64,000 nt of DNA, from assembly GCA_013396655.1 (NCBI GenBank), contig WBMV01005967.1, forward strand, positions 253,202-317,201. The letters are read 5' to 3'. Below, piece after piece: positions 51,728-61,857 of the stretch. Source of the DNA: Campylorhamphus procurvoides (Eukaryota; Chordata; Aves; Passeriformes; Dendrocolaptidae). A program made the translations under genes and the position numbers. Each line of letters opens with the position of its first letter. Positions within the stretch are counted from its first letter, which is position 1. Below the pieces are notes generated by a model. The model was not told the DNA's origin, ran no database searches, and was given only the letters and a program-made list of their open reading frames with translations.

Positions 51728-51775
51728 GAAAAATCAAAACAGTGGTGAAGATTCAGATTTAAAGCAAAGGAGAAG
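51728..51775 (+). CDS. EPB41L4A: EPB41L4A window exon 14: 48-nt small exon, acidic SGEDSD site
   Basis: Only 48 nt, phases 2 to 2, encoding KNQNSGEDSDLKQRR plus split Arg codons at both ends. S-G-E-D-S-D is a good casein kinase 2-type acidic site flanked by basic runs (inference). The acceptor (cttaatgtcacag) has a poor pyrimidine tract and the donor (gtaaat) is suboptimal. The small exon with weak sites is therefore a candidate for regulated inclusion. Confidence 0.93.
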
Positions 51776-54700
51776 GTAAATATATGATCTATAGCAGCTA
51801 TGAAATAATAGTGAAGGTACTGATCATATTTCAGTTGACTCATCCCCTCCTTTTGTTCCTTCTCCCCCATCTTTTTAAATGTTTGAAAGGTTCGTTGTTA
51901 TGCCCATTTCATTTTTACTTTCCTGTCCTACATTTGCTAAAACACTCTGTGGCTTATCCTCCTCACAGCACAGTCTTGCAAGCTGCGTTGCACATTGTTA
52001 CTGCACCATGCTAGAATCACTTTATGAAAATTTACTGAAGGCTTGTCTGCAACTTGGAAATCAATTCCAGAAGTTTTAGCTTTCAGATTTTGAAACAGCA
52101 GATCAGTGTTAATTCCTCAGCCTCTCTATCCACTTTTAATTAATCTGTTTTGAAAGTCACTATGGTGTCATTTGAGATGAATTGTCCTGCAAAAGGTAGA
52201 TGCAAAGGCATATGTAGCTCATCATGGTTTTCTCAATGTCTTGCATATTTTTTGTTGACTTTTTCTTAAGCCTCTTCTTTTTCCTCTCCTCTGTTGAGTC
52301 TTGAGTGACTGTCATATTCCAAAATGCTAGTGTGAATTTAGGTGTGCCCTTCCAGCTTTCAGCTTTTGACAGATTTTTGCCACATCTGCCTGTCATGACT
52401 GTTCTGTGCTTCTCCTTGCTCCTACTCAAGCTGCCAGAATAAGGAGACAGTGTGGTGCATTCCAATCTCTGAGACTCCTGAAACTTGTGAAGGAGGGGAG
52501 GCACTCCCAGGATCTGATTCACTGCTACAGCATGGGAAAGGAGCTCTGGCAGAGATACAAACATCTCAGACACAATCACAGGAAGCCAGAGAAAGTGCTC
52601 ACATAATTTGTACTTATTATATCAGATAACAGATTATTTTTTGAAGGATGTTATCATTACAAGCTGCCAGTGGTAGTTGTATGATAGACGTTCAACATAA
52701 AACTGAGAAGATTTAGTTAAGCATCTCAGGTGGAAAAACCCCGGTGCTCAGAAGGGACCTCTCCCGTAAGGCTGTGCCTGCTGTATTGCAATATAAATGC
52801 ACAGGTTTGTTATTGTATTTTGCAACATACCTCCACTTCCTCACAATTTGGCTACCCTCCTCTCATTTTAGTCCGAAATAGACTGCACCAGAATGTGAGC
52901 TTTCAGTCTCAGCTGTTTCTCTGAAATACCAGAATCTGAAACATACCCCAATCCCCCAAGCCCTCTCCTGGACTGTGTTTGTTGTGTCTCTTACCAAATT
53001 GACTATGTCTTTTTTTCCTGCTCCTTGTATCAGACCATATAGGTATACTACCTGCAAAATACCAAATATATTCCATGACCAAGTAAACAAGGGAATAAAG
53101 GATGGAAGAATACTTTGCAATTGTCAGAGATCAGGATTATCTCATGTGTTCTTGCACTTGACTTAGGAAAGCACCTTTGTTTCCCTTTTCGGTATTTTAC
53201 TGAGTGCAGTAAAAGCTGGTGTTTAATATTCAGTGAAAGATAATATTCTGACAGCAACCATGAGCAGCTGCCACTCAGGTGACAGCTCAGCAGCCCTTCT
53301 GTCTCTCTACAAGTGCTTTCCTGCCAGAGAACACAAGGTAATTTGATGTGCAGTATCCAAAAGGTGGATCAGGTTTCCATTCCTGAAAAGCTAGAGAAAG
53401 GGCTTATCTTGAATTTGATCAAATAGGCTGTTTTATCTTGTACTTTGCCTGCCATGCTGTGATTTTTGATGCTTTGGTACCTTATGGGATAAATTGCTTC
53501 AATCACAGTAAGAAAGTCCTCGTTTTACTGAGAAATTTGGAAGAAAGGATCATGCTAATGACCTGAAAGTGTGAAAGAACAGTGTCACTTGAATGACTCA
53601 TTAATGTTGAAATTAGTGGAATATTTATTAAACATCTGCTAAGACTGGGTGGGGAAAGGTATACTTCTGGATATATAAGGTCTGCTGAAATTCTAGGGCA
53701 TTTATTGCTCTCTTTTGTTGTGATTGAGTGAATATTTTTAGCACCATCGTTTAATCTTCCTTCTTTCTTTGGGTTACAGTTTTCTATAGTAACATACTTT
53801 TTTTTGTTTTAATTTCCACTTTAAGCTTCACTCAGAAAAATGTAATTGGGAATCTGGCTTGCCTGACCCTCTCAGTGCCTTTAGATTATGAGCATGAAAT
53901 TTGGGACTGGGGAGAAGTTTCTGTTTCTCCTCTGGGGAAATTTCATTTTCCCAAGCTTATTCTCTTCAGACAAGCTGGGTTGAACTAGTTTTCTTAGGCT
54001 TTACTTGGCCTATTATTCTAAGACATTTTTTTTTAATGGAAGCTATTTCAGTTAGTGATTTCCTAATTTAGGAGAGTGGATCATAGACTGAGGTGTTTAA
54101 CAACATAACGATTTGATAAAACCAACCATAATTTACTGGTATTTTGGGCAAATTCATGAGACTCTAAGGTGTGTCTGGAAAGTAGGGAGCCCCTGACAAG
54201 ATAGGACAGTCAGGAGAGATTCCATGCTGCATCTGTTCTGTTCCTTAGAAACAGACTTTTCTCATTCTGTTTGGGCTCTTCTTCCTAAACTGCTAGAACA
54301 TGCTGTGAGCAGGTGCTAGTCAATAACCTCCAACCCCTCATGAAATGCTTCTCCTTACCTGTTACTTACACCTAATGAACTGTGTTCAGTCCTTGGCTTT
54401 TTTGAGGTGTAGTTAAACAAACTTGTCCCCTTACAAAAGTGGTTTATCAAAGAACAAAAGAAAAGCCAGGAGGCATAAGGAAGTATGTATCTTTGCCAGT
54501 ATTGTGAGGAGTTCTCCCCTTATACCTCCTATTTCATGCCCAGAGACCTCCAAAGAAAATCTGTGTTTTCCCTTGCAGCAAAACCATCACTGATTCTAAC
54601 TGCCAATATCCTAAATCCTTCCAGACCAGGTCATGTTAATGTCAGTCAACTTTCCCTATTAATTAGCTGGACTGTCAGTGTAGTAGAGAAACAATTCTTT

Positions 54701-55734
54701 CTTTGGAAGCATATTCATGAATAAAAGAACTGACTAGGTTGGAGAAGACCTTTGAGATCATCAAATCCAACCATTCAGAGACCATCATCACACTAAAGAA
54801 TAAATGGTCCCAACCAGGTTTTTATGAGAGTACAAATTTTTAGGACTTAGCCCAGTGGTACAATAACAAGAGTTCTGGTTTCTAGGACCAAAGCCCTGAC
54901 AGCTGGTCTGTCTGCTCCAAAATGCAATCAAGGATTTAAGGGTCTCAAATAGTAGTGCACAAGCATTTCTCTCTCCTCAGAGGAGTTTGCCTCTGGGTAG
55001 TTCAGATTCAACCTGTTTCACTGTTCTTTTTCAGTAATAAATAATGAGAACCATAAACGTCACCTTACCACTGGAAGCTTTGCAGTCAGATGTAATAAAG
55101 AAGTAACTGTTTTATTTCCCTGTCCTCGCATGGCACACCATCTTTGTATCTGTGCATTGGGTCTTCCCAAAGCTGGGATGGTACACACCAGACTCTGTGT
55201 GCACTTCAGCCTTCTATATTTATAAAGATCAGTGGTGTTTCATCCACACTGCCTGACACTTGAAAAATATAAACTTTAACTAGAGGCCAGGTGGAAGCTG
55301 AGGTGAATAGAAAATGACATATTTGTGAGCTTTTTGTTTTGCCAGCAAAACCAGAATTTCAGTATGATTTCTGTTGGGTATATCACAGTATGAATGAAGA
55401 AAAGAGCCAGAATGCATACAGTTTAAAGATAAAACATTTCACACCTCAAAGAAGCATACTCCTGTGACATATACACAAAGAATGCTGAGAGATAAAATAA
55501 TAGCACTCACCTGATACTACACCCTGGGTACGCTACTTTTGAAGCAGTTCTTCCCCATCAATTAATGAAAAGAATATAATATGACTTGCAGGTGTAGACA
55601 AGCCCTCTAGAGTCTTTTATTTCTCATTCATCTAGTAATGTTTTTGCAGTGTTGTTCTTTCCTTGTTTAGCACTGGAATAATTTTGATGTTATTAGATAA
55701 TTTTGTCCTGAGATGTTTCTTTTCTCTTGTCCAG
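51776..55734 (+). other. Intron after exon 14 (3959 bp)
   Basis: GT-AG intron in phase 2. Contains a short CR1 remnant (54728-54815); otherwise unique AT-rich sequence with no supported gene. Confidence 0.82.
54728..54815 (-). repeat. Short CR1-like 3' remnant
   Basis: aactgactaggttggagaag followed by acctttgagatcatcaaatcc matches the reverse-complement CR1 3' UTR pattern of the older families. The right boundary is unclear. Confidence 0.75.
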
Positions 55735-55812
55735 ATCTCGGTCTCGCTGTAACACCAGCAGTGGCAGCGAATCAGAAAATTCCAACAGGGAGCATCGGAA
55801 GAAGAGAAACAG
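55735..55812 (+). CDS. EPB41L4A: EPB41L4A window exon 15: RS-rich and KKR basic segment
   Basis: 78 nt, acceptor gtccag after a long pyrimidine tract, donor gtgacc, phases 2 to 2. It encodes SRSRCNTSSGSESENSNREH then RKKRN. With the split Arg before it, this continues R-R-R-S-R-S-R-C, an SR-like and NLS-like patch, followed by a Ser/Glu-rich acidic stretch and a second basic cluster. The donor matches consensus poorly after position +4. Confidence 0.95.
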
Positions 55813-58135
55813 GTGACCTTTATAAGTTTTAGACATGGGGGCATGAAACACAAACACGTGGAGATGGACTTTTCTCAGAAAAATCTAGTGAGATGGAATC
55901 TAACAGGTTTTATATGCATAGAGTCCTCTTGAGGCAGCTGAAGCTCCTTTTCTGAATAGGAAGAGCAATAATTGCCAAAACTTCCGTATCACAGATGTAT
56001 GCAAGGAATGGCTGCTCTGTTGCTTGGGAAAAGCTCAGTAATGAACCACAAAGTCAAATATGGGGCACATTTACAAAAAACTTGCAATATAAATGCAAAT
56101 AAAGTGGATAATACCTTGATAATGATATTCTCAGCATCTACTTTAATTTATATTCAAGTAAATTCAAGTGCAGATCTGGCAGAAAAAAAGGTTTTGAGGA
56201 GAAATAAAAATATTTTTAATGGATCCGAACGTCAGGGTTGTTTAAAATGCATGTAATTGTGCAACTCTCTTATTTTCCCAAATGTGAAGTGTGGGCCTAA
56301 ACCCAAAATGTGTATGGGACCAACTTTTAATAGGATAACAGTAGTTCATAGAAAGTGATGATAACAAGTTCTGTTTTATATGTTTTATTTTTCTTGTTGC
56401 TGATATGAAAAAGATGGTGAAACAACTGATTTCCTTTAAATTCCCTTTAGAACTGTACCTTTTGTGTTGGAGATAACAGCATTTGAGAGTTATTTATGAA
56501 AACACACTTTTAAAAAACACGTAGAATTTCTTCACACTGCATAAAGACAGCATAAGACAAATGTCACTGGACAAAAGAGGAATTGTTTAAAGCAAATTTT
56601 CTAAGAAGTTGCCTGATGAGCTCCCACCATTTCTTCTTACCTTATATGCAGTACTGCGAGTGATAAATGATTTTCCAATCTTTAGAAGCTCTTAGTACGA
56701 ATGGTATGGTAGTTCTGCAGGAATATGTAGTATAACAGTATTTTCAGCATGATTTGCAGTAGTTAAAGAGATGCTAAAAAGTCATTGTGGTACTCGGGCT
56801 GGCGTAAAGCATATCTGAGACATAAGATTTCTTTGAAGCTTACTTAAATTAGAACACAGTCTTGTAAGATACTTGGCTAACAATAATATGTGCATGGAAG
56901 ATTTGTTTTTCAGCTGAAGTTTGAACGAAATGCTGAGTGTAGTTTCAGTGATCAGTAGTAAATGGTATTTTGTATCCTTTTTCTTAGAACACTCTTGCCA
57001 GGTTTTTTTCCCCTCCATTGAAACTCCTTGTGCCTGGAGCTCCCGAAACAAGCGAAAGAAATTAGAGATTGACCACAAGAATGTTTTTAAAAACTTCTTG
57101 CAGTATAAAGACTGAATTGTGAGAAGGATTAAGTACTGCTTATCATTTCTGAAGAATAAAAGGGCCTTTGCCAACCCTTCCTCACCTCATGTAAAAATAC
57201 TTAAAAAGAAAAAAAACCCCATCAATTTGTGTGGATTGTTTTTAAGTTTTTCATATTTTCAGAAATGTAAGATACATCAAAAATGTTAATGTTACAGCAT
57301 CTCTTGCTCTTAGGTGATCATTTGAAATGAGACCAGATAAAAAGTCATTATCAGTTTTAGATTAAACAAGTGCTAAAGGAACTGGAAGTTTGAGACTTGT
57401 GCCTTGTGATCAGGTGCAAGAAAACAACCAGTCTTAATGAATTTCTGCATTTTGTTAGCAGCCACAACAGGAATATAACAAGCTGAAAGGGCAGAGGCAC
57501 TGAGCAGCTTCCCTGTTAGCAGAGGTGAGCCAGCCCCAACAGGGTTAAATGGGACATTATAATGAGACTTGTAACTGCTGGTAATTAAGTTTTACTTGTT
57601 GCTTAGATGAATATAATTTATTTCGCAGTCCAGTAATCAGGTCCCATAAACAAGGAAATAAATTTGTTTTAAATAAAATTGTTCTATTTTATTGGAATAC
57701 AGCAAGTGAATACTCACAGTAACCAAAGGAATCTGCTGATCATAGAAGAGCAGAATATATTGTTCCCATCATAAGAGGTCACGGTGAACTATTTGTCAGA
57801 AGAAAACAAACTATCAGAGAAAACCAGAATTGTACGTGAGAACTTCTGAAGATACAACACTGGAAAGGTGTTAGGGTTAAACTCTTTACTTGATTTCAAT
57901 CAGTCTTTGAGATTTCATTCCATTGTATGAATTTTTTTATTTTAGGCAGATATTCCTAAGGAAGTGAAGAAGAACCTATTATGAGCATATTTCAATCACA
58001 GAAGAATTGGATTTACTTTTTTAATGCTGTGGTCAAAATTTATTGTGTAGAGAAAAATATATTAAAGTAGCAGGAAAAGTACACTGAAGCGTAGTTTGTG
58101 CTTGACTACACTGAGAAGATCCATCTGATTTGTAC

Positions 58136-59290
58136 CACAGAGAGACTGAATGGTTGAGGCTGGCAGGGACCTCTGGTGTCATGTGGTCCAGCCCCCTGAA
58201 CCAGGTGCCCAGGATCATTGTTACATGGCTCTTGAGTATCTCCAAGGAGGCAAACTCCACTACCTCCCTTAGGAACCTGTGCCAGTGCTTAGTCACCCTC
58301 ACAGGGAAAAGGAGTTTCCTGATGTTTAGAGGGAAATCCTGTGTTTCAGTGTTTGCACGTTGCCCCTCCCTGGTCCTGTTACTGGGCACCACTGAAATGA
58401 GCCTGGATCTGTCCTCTTTGGCCCCTCCTTTCAGGTGTTTATGTTCATGGATGAGATCCCCCTGAGCCTCCCCTTCTCCAGACCCAGTTGTCTCAGCTGT
58501 TCTTCATATGAGAGGTTCCTCCATCCTCTTGGTGACTCTTTGCAGGACCCTCTCCATTGTGTCTGTGTCTGTCTTGTCCTGGAGAGCCTACAGCTGGACC
58601 CAGCACTCCAGCTGTGGCCTCAGCACTGCTGAGTAGAGGGGAAGGATCGACTCCCTTGATCTGCTGTCAATAATTTGCTCAGTTCAGCCCAGGATCCAAT
58701 TTAATTTCTGTGTTGCAGTGGCATGTTGCTGGCTCATGTTCAACTTGGTGTCCACTGGGGCTCCCAGGTTCTTCTCTGCAAAGCTGCTTTCCATCCAGGT
58801 TCTTCTTGTTGTCTTTGACATTTCTGGTGGGATTCAATTCCTTTTGAGCTTTGGCTTTCTTTACCTCATCCCAACATGCTCAGACAGTGTTTCTGTTCCT
58901 CAATTCTTGTTCTGTTCTTCAATTTCTCCCACATTACTTGCCCCTGATTTCAGTCTCTGTAGGTTTCCTTTTTGTGTTTGAGTTTTGCCAGGAGGTCCTT
59001 GTTCATTCATGCAGGCCTTCTGGCATTTTTGCCTGGCTTCTGAGTCACTGGGATGGGACTGTTCTTGAGCTTGGAGGAGGTGATTGTTGAATATTAACCA
59101 GCTTTCTTGGGCCTTTTTTACCTCCAGGGCCTTATCCCATGGGACTTTTCCAGGATGATTGTTGTCGAGGCCAGATCCGCCTCTTCTGAAGTCCAGTGAT
59201 GTGATCTTGCTTTTTGCCCTCCTCTCAGGGTCCTGAATTCCACCATCTCTTGGTCCCTGCAGCCAAGGCTGCCTTTGACCTTCACAGCCT
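58136..59290 (-). mobile_element. CR1 LINE, 5'-truncated and internally deleted
   Basis: On the minus strand, 59290 to about 58800 encodes the ORF2 linker between endonuclease and reverse transcriptase (L-D-F-R-R-x-x-x-G-L, V-P-W-D-K-A-L-E, A-Q-E-S-W-L-I-F, then K-D-N-K-K near 58815). From about 58800 to 58136 it jumps directly to the ORF2 C-terminus (S-S-F-A-E-K-N-L-G, K-L-N-M-S-Q-Q) and the 3' UTR and terminus. The catalytic reverse-transcriptase core is missing. Stops and frameshifts are present, so it is a dead element. Confidence 0.9.
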
Positions 59291-61132
59291 AAATAAGCCA
59301 CTCAGTGTTGTACATTGTCCTTAATATCAACTTCATGCTTAAATATTTTGAATGACATTTCAAGAATTAAACCTTCATAGTTCCTTGTCTCAAGAGAATT
59401 TTTCATTGTATAAATGTATCTTGCTATCAAAGCACCTGAAATGAGGAAAAAACCCATCTATATGACAACAGATGAGTGATGATAAGCATAAGACTTTTCA
59501 TTTTATCATCAAGTTTTTCAGGAAACAGTGCTTAATTTGTTACTCTGGTAGCTATTAATCACAACTGGATTTATTTCACATGTCAGGAACATGTGAAATA
59601 TGTTACCAGGATAATATATTTTTATATAGGCATAGGTCAACATGTTCCTTTGTGGCATCAAATAGTGAAAAGAAAGGAAAGTTGTAATGGGCTTTGAGAA
59701 CAAGGACAGCATTTTTTTATTCAGAAGTATCTTTAAATACTCGAGTTTGATAATTGTATCTAAATATTATATTTTATGTAAAGATTGTGTTGCCTTAGTC
59801 ATCCTTCACACTGTTAAATGTCAGCATAGTACCTTTCTTTGCATCAGAAAAAATGGATGTTTTGTTTCTTCCTGTCTCCATCTAGTAGAGTTCTCCTGTG
59901 GTACTTCAGCTGGGCTGACAGTGCTTGGTTTAATGGCAGCCATGCTACTTTATGTATTTAGCTTTTCTATATTTTGCTCAGATTAAAGAGATAAAAACCA
60001 GTGATGAACACTTGTGTATGGTTCAACAAGTAGAAGAAAGGAGGCAGAGTAGATATATGAAGTACTTGGGGATAAAATGAGTGCATTGCCAAGGACTGTG
60101 CTTGCCATGCACCAGTAGATGCTGATCTACCAGATTAGTAAAGTGAACCTAAGAAGAAATTATGTGGAACTCCCGAGCACAGCTCTCTCTGCTTGACCTG
60201 TTGGGAGTTGGTGTTTGGGAGAGACCCACCACCACCACCCATGGCAGGAGTGCTGGTCTGACAGCTGCAGGTCTTCTTTTTATGCCAGTGACTGCCGTAT
60301 GTGGGAGCCAGTTGGTTGTGTTTATACCATATGGGATGATTGCTGTCTCCACAAATTGGATTATTTGGGATGAAAATCACAATTCATTACTTGTTGCTGT
60401 GTGAGTTCTTCTACTAAATCCTTAGATAGAAGTCTATGTTAATGCCTGTCACCAGATTACAGATTTAAAAAGATTTGCTTAGAAATCAAAACCTGAAGTT
60501 GCAGTCTTCTCCAGATGCTTCATACCATTTGGTATAGTTGTGGCTGTTTATAGTAGTTGGAGATCCAGCTCAAAATTCATTATGCATATGAGAGAAGATC
60601 TGATTAAAGGAAGAGCAGCAGCCTGTGCAGCCAGTTTAGCCTGACACAATTCAAAACTCAAAGAGAAAAGTACATCTGTAGCAAAGAGCAACAACAACAT
60701 GCTTTGCATTTCCTACGTCTCCAGTGTAATCCCTTTAGCTCTGTCAGTTTGTTTGTTTTACCTGTCAGTTTCCATTTTATGTTAAGCTCCTCTGGTTTCA
60801 TCACTATGCCAGTTGTGCCATCCTATCAGACAATTCACTTTCTGGTGTTTTTTTCCAGGGTTGTTTTGAAATCCCTACTGTGCTCTAAATTCACTGGTGA
60901 TCACAATCCATTTATTGAACCTTAGAACTTCATCCCACCACTTATAAGTGCAACCCCAACACTGTGAGAAGGATCTGTGGAACTTTGAATGGTCAAACAC
61001 TGGCATGCTGGCTGTCCTGGCTGGCTGTGGCATTGTAGGATTACATTGGCCTGCTAACAAACATGCTGAGTTGATAGGATTTTGACATTTGGTTCAATCT
61101 GCAATGCATTCCAATAATGAATTCTTGAATTT

Positions 61133-61148
61133 AAAAAAAAAAAAAAAA
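61133..61148. repeat. A16 homopolymer
   Basis: Sixteen consecutive As; no retroposed sequence recognised upstream of it. Confidence 0.85.
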
Positions 61149-61737
61149 GGCATAGAATATTGTTTAGATGCAACCAAGACGAGACAAGAACCAAAGCCTC
61201 AGGGGATGGTGCAGAAGGAGTGCCATGGAGATCTGCATGCATCCTAGGCTTTGCTGGAGGTCAGGATGAAGGGATCGCTTCTAAAGGAGAGCTTGCCAAG
61301 GAGATCAGGGGATTTTCCATGGACCTTAGGAAGGGGTATGCTGCAGCAAAGTATTTGTAAAAGTTGTAGAGTCTTGTATCATGTTGTGGGTCTTCCACTA
61401 GCTGTAGATGAGGTGAGGTGGAATATATAAACAGGGAAAATCTAGATGATTTGCTTCGGCTGGGAAGAAGAATTCAAGTTGTGGACCTGTTCTTCAAGTC
61501 ATGCATGATTTTTTTCTGGCTTATGCTGTTTATAAACAACAAATGAATGAGTTTGCTTTTATATAGTTCTTACATTTTAAGGTAATTTAGGAACAATAAT
61601 TAAAATCTAGCAAGATCAAAAGTTAAAGTACTGCATTGCAGGAGCTGGATTTTTGTGGGTAAAAAAAATACCTCATTGCTTCCCAGAGCATCCTGCATCA
61701 GAGATCTCAGACTAAACTCCTGCTACTTCTTTTGCAG

Positions 61738-61857
61738 ATTACGGCAGGAGAACGACATGGTCGACTCGGCTCCTCAGTGGGAAGCTGTGCTGCGGAGACA
61801 AAAGGGGAGGACCCAGGCAGATCCAAACTACAGGCGATCCAGGCACAGATCTCGATC
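61738..61857 (+). CDS. EPB41L4A: EPB41L4A window exon 16: last exon in window
   Basis: 120 nt, acceptor ttgcag, donor gtatgt, phases 2 to 2. It encodes [20 protein letters not shown], then [19 protein letters not shown] and TC of the next codon. [20 protein letters not shown] is a highly conserved, EPB41L4A-specific block. The R-R-S-R-H-R-S-R end is a second SR-like run. I found no downstream exon in 61858-64000, so the C-terminal tail lies beyond the window. Confidence 0.96.

Larger units (their letters stand above)
55813..61737 (+). other. Intron after exon 15 (5925 bp)
   Basis: GT-AG intron in phase 2. Dominated in its middle by a 1.15-kb internally deleted CR1 (58136-59290). Also holds a Lys-rich frame with a downstream AATAAA (57002-57160, see findings) and an A16 run (61133-61148). 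The rest is unique. Confidence 0.82.
8171..61857 (+). other. EPB41L4A: EPB41L4A gene, internal portion (16 exons; both ends outside the window)
   Basis: The sixteen exons listed separately join into one frame of 466 complete codons. The product matches my knowledge of vertebrate EPB41L4A (NBL4), about 686 residues in human, and the window covers roughly residues 69-535. Order of parts in window-residue numbering: end of FERM F1 (1-18), helical F2 (about 19-125), PH-like F3 (about 135-230), FERM-adjacent region (about 235-270), then a basic Ser/Arg-rich linker (270-467). FERM proteins link membrane-protein tails to cortical actin, and EPB41L4A has been reported as a beta-catenin/TCF-responsive gene (established knowledge, not visible here). 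All sixteen introns with a donor in the window begin GT and all sixteen acceptors are AG. No frameshift or premature stop was found in any exon. The start and stop codons are not in the window. In human the gene is at 5q22, a region I believe corresponds to the avian Z chromosome; that is inference only. Confidence 0.95.

Noticed and set aside
58130..58465. 111-codon + strand frame
   Set aside because: Lies inside the antisense CR1; the meaningful reading is on the minus strand and is itself broken.
60135..60404. Overlapping frames of 67-81 codons on both strands
   Set aside because: No homology recognised; the Thr/Pro-rich parts come from a short CCACCACC repeat.
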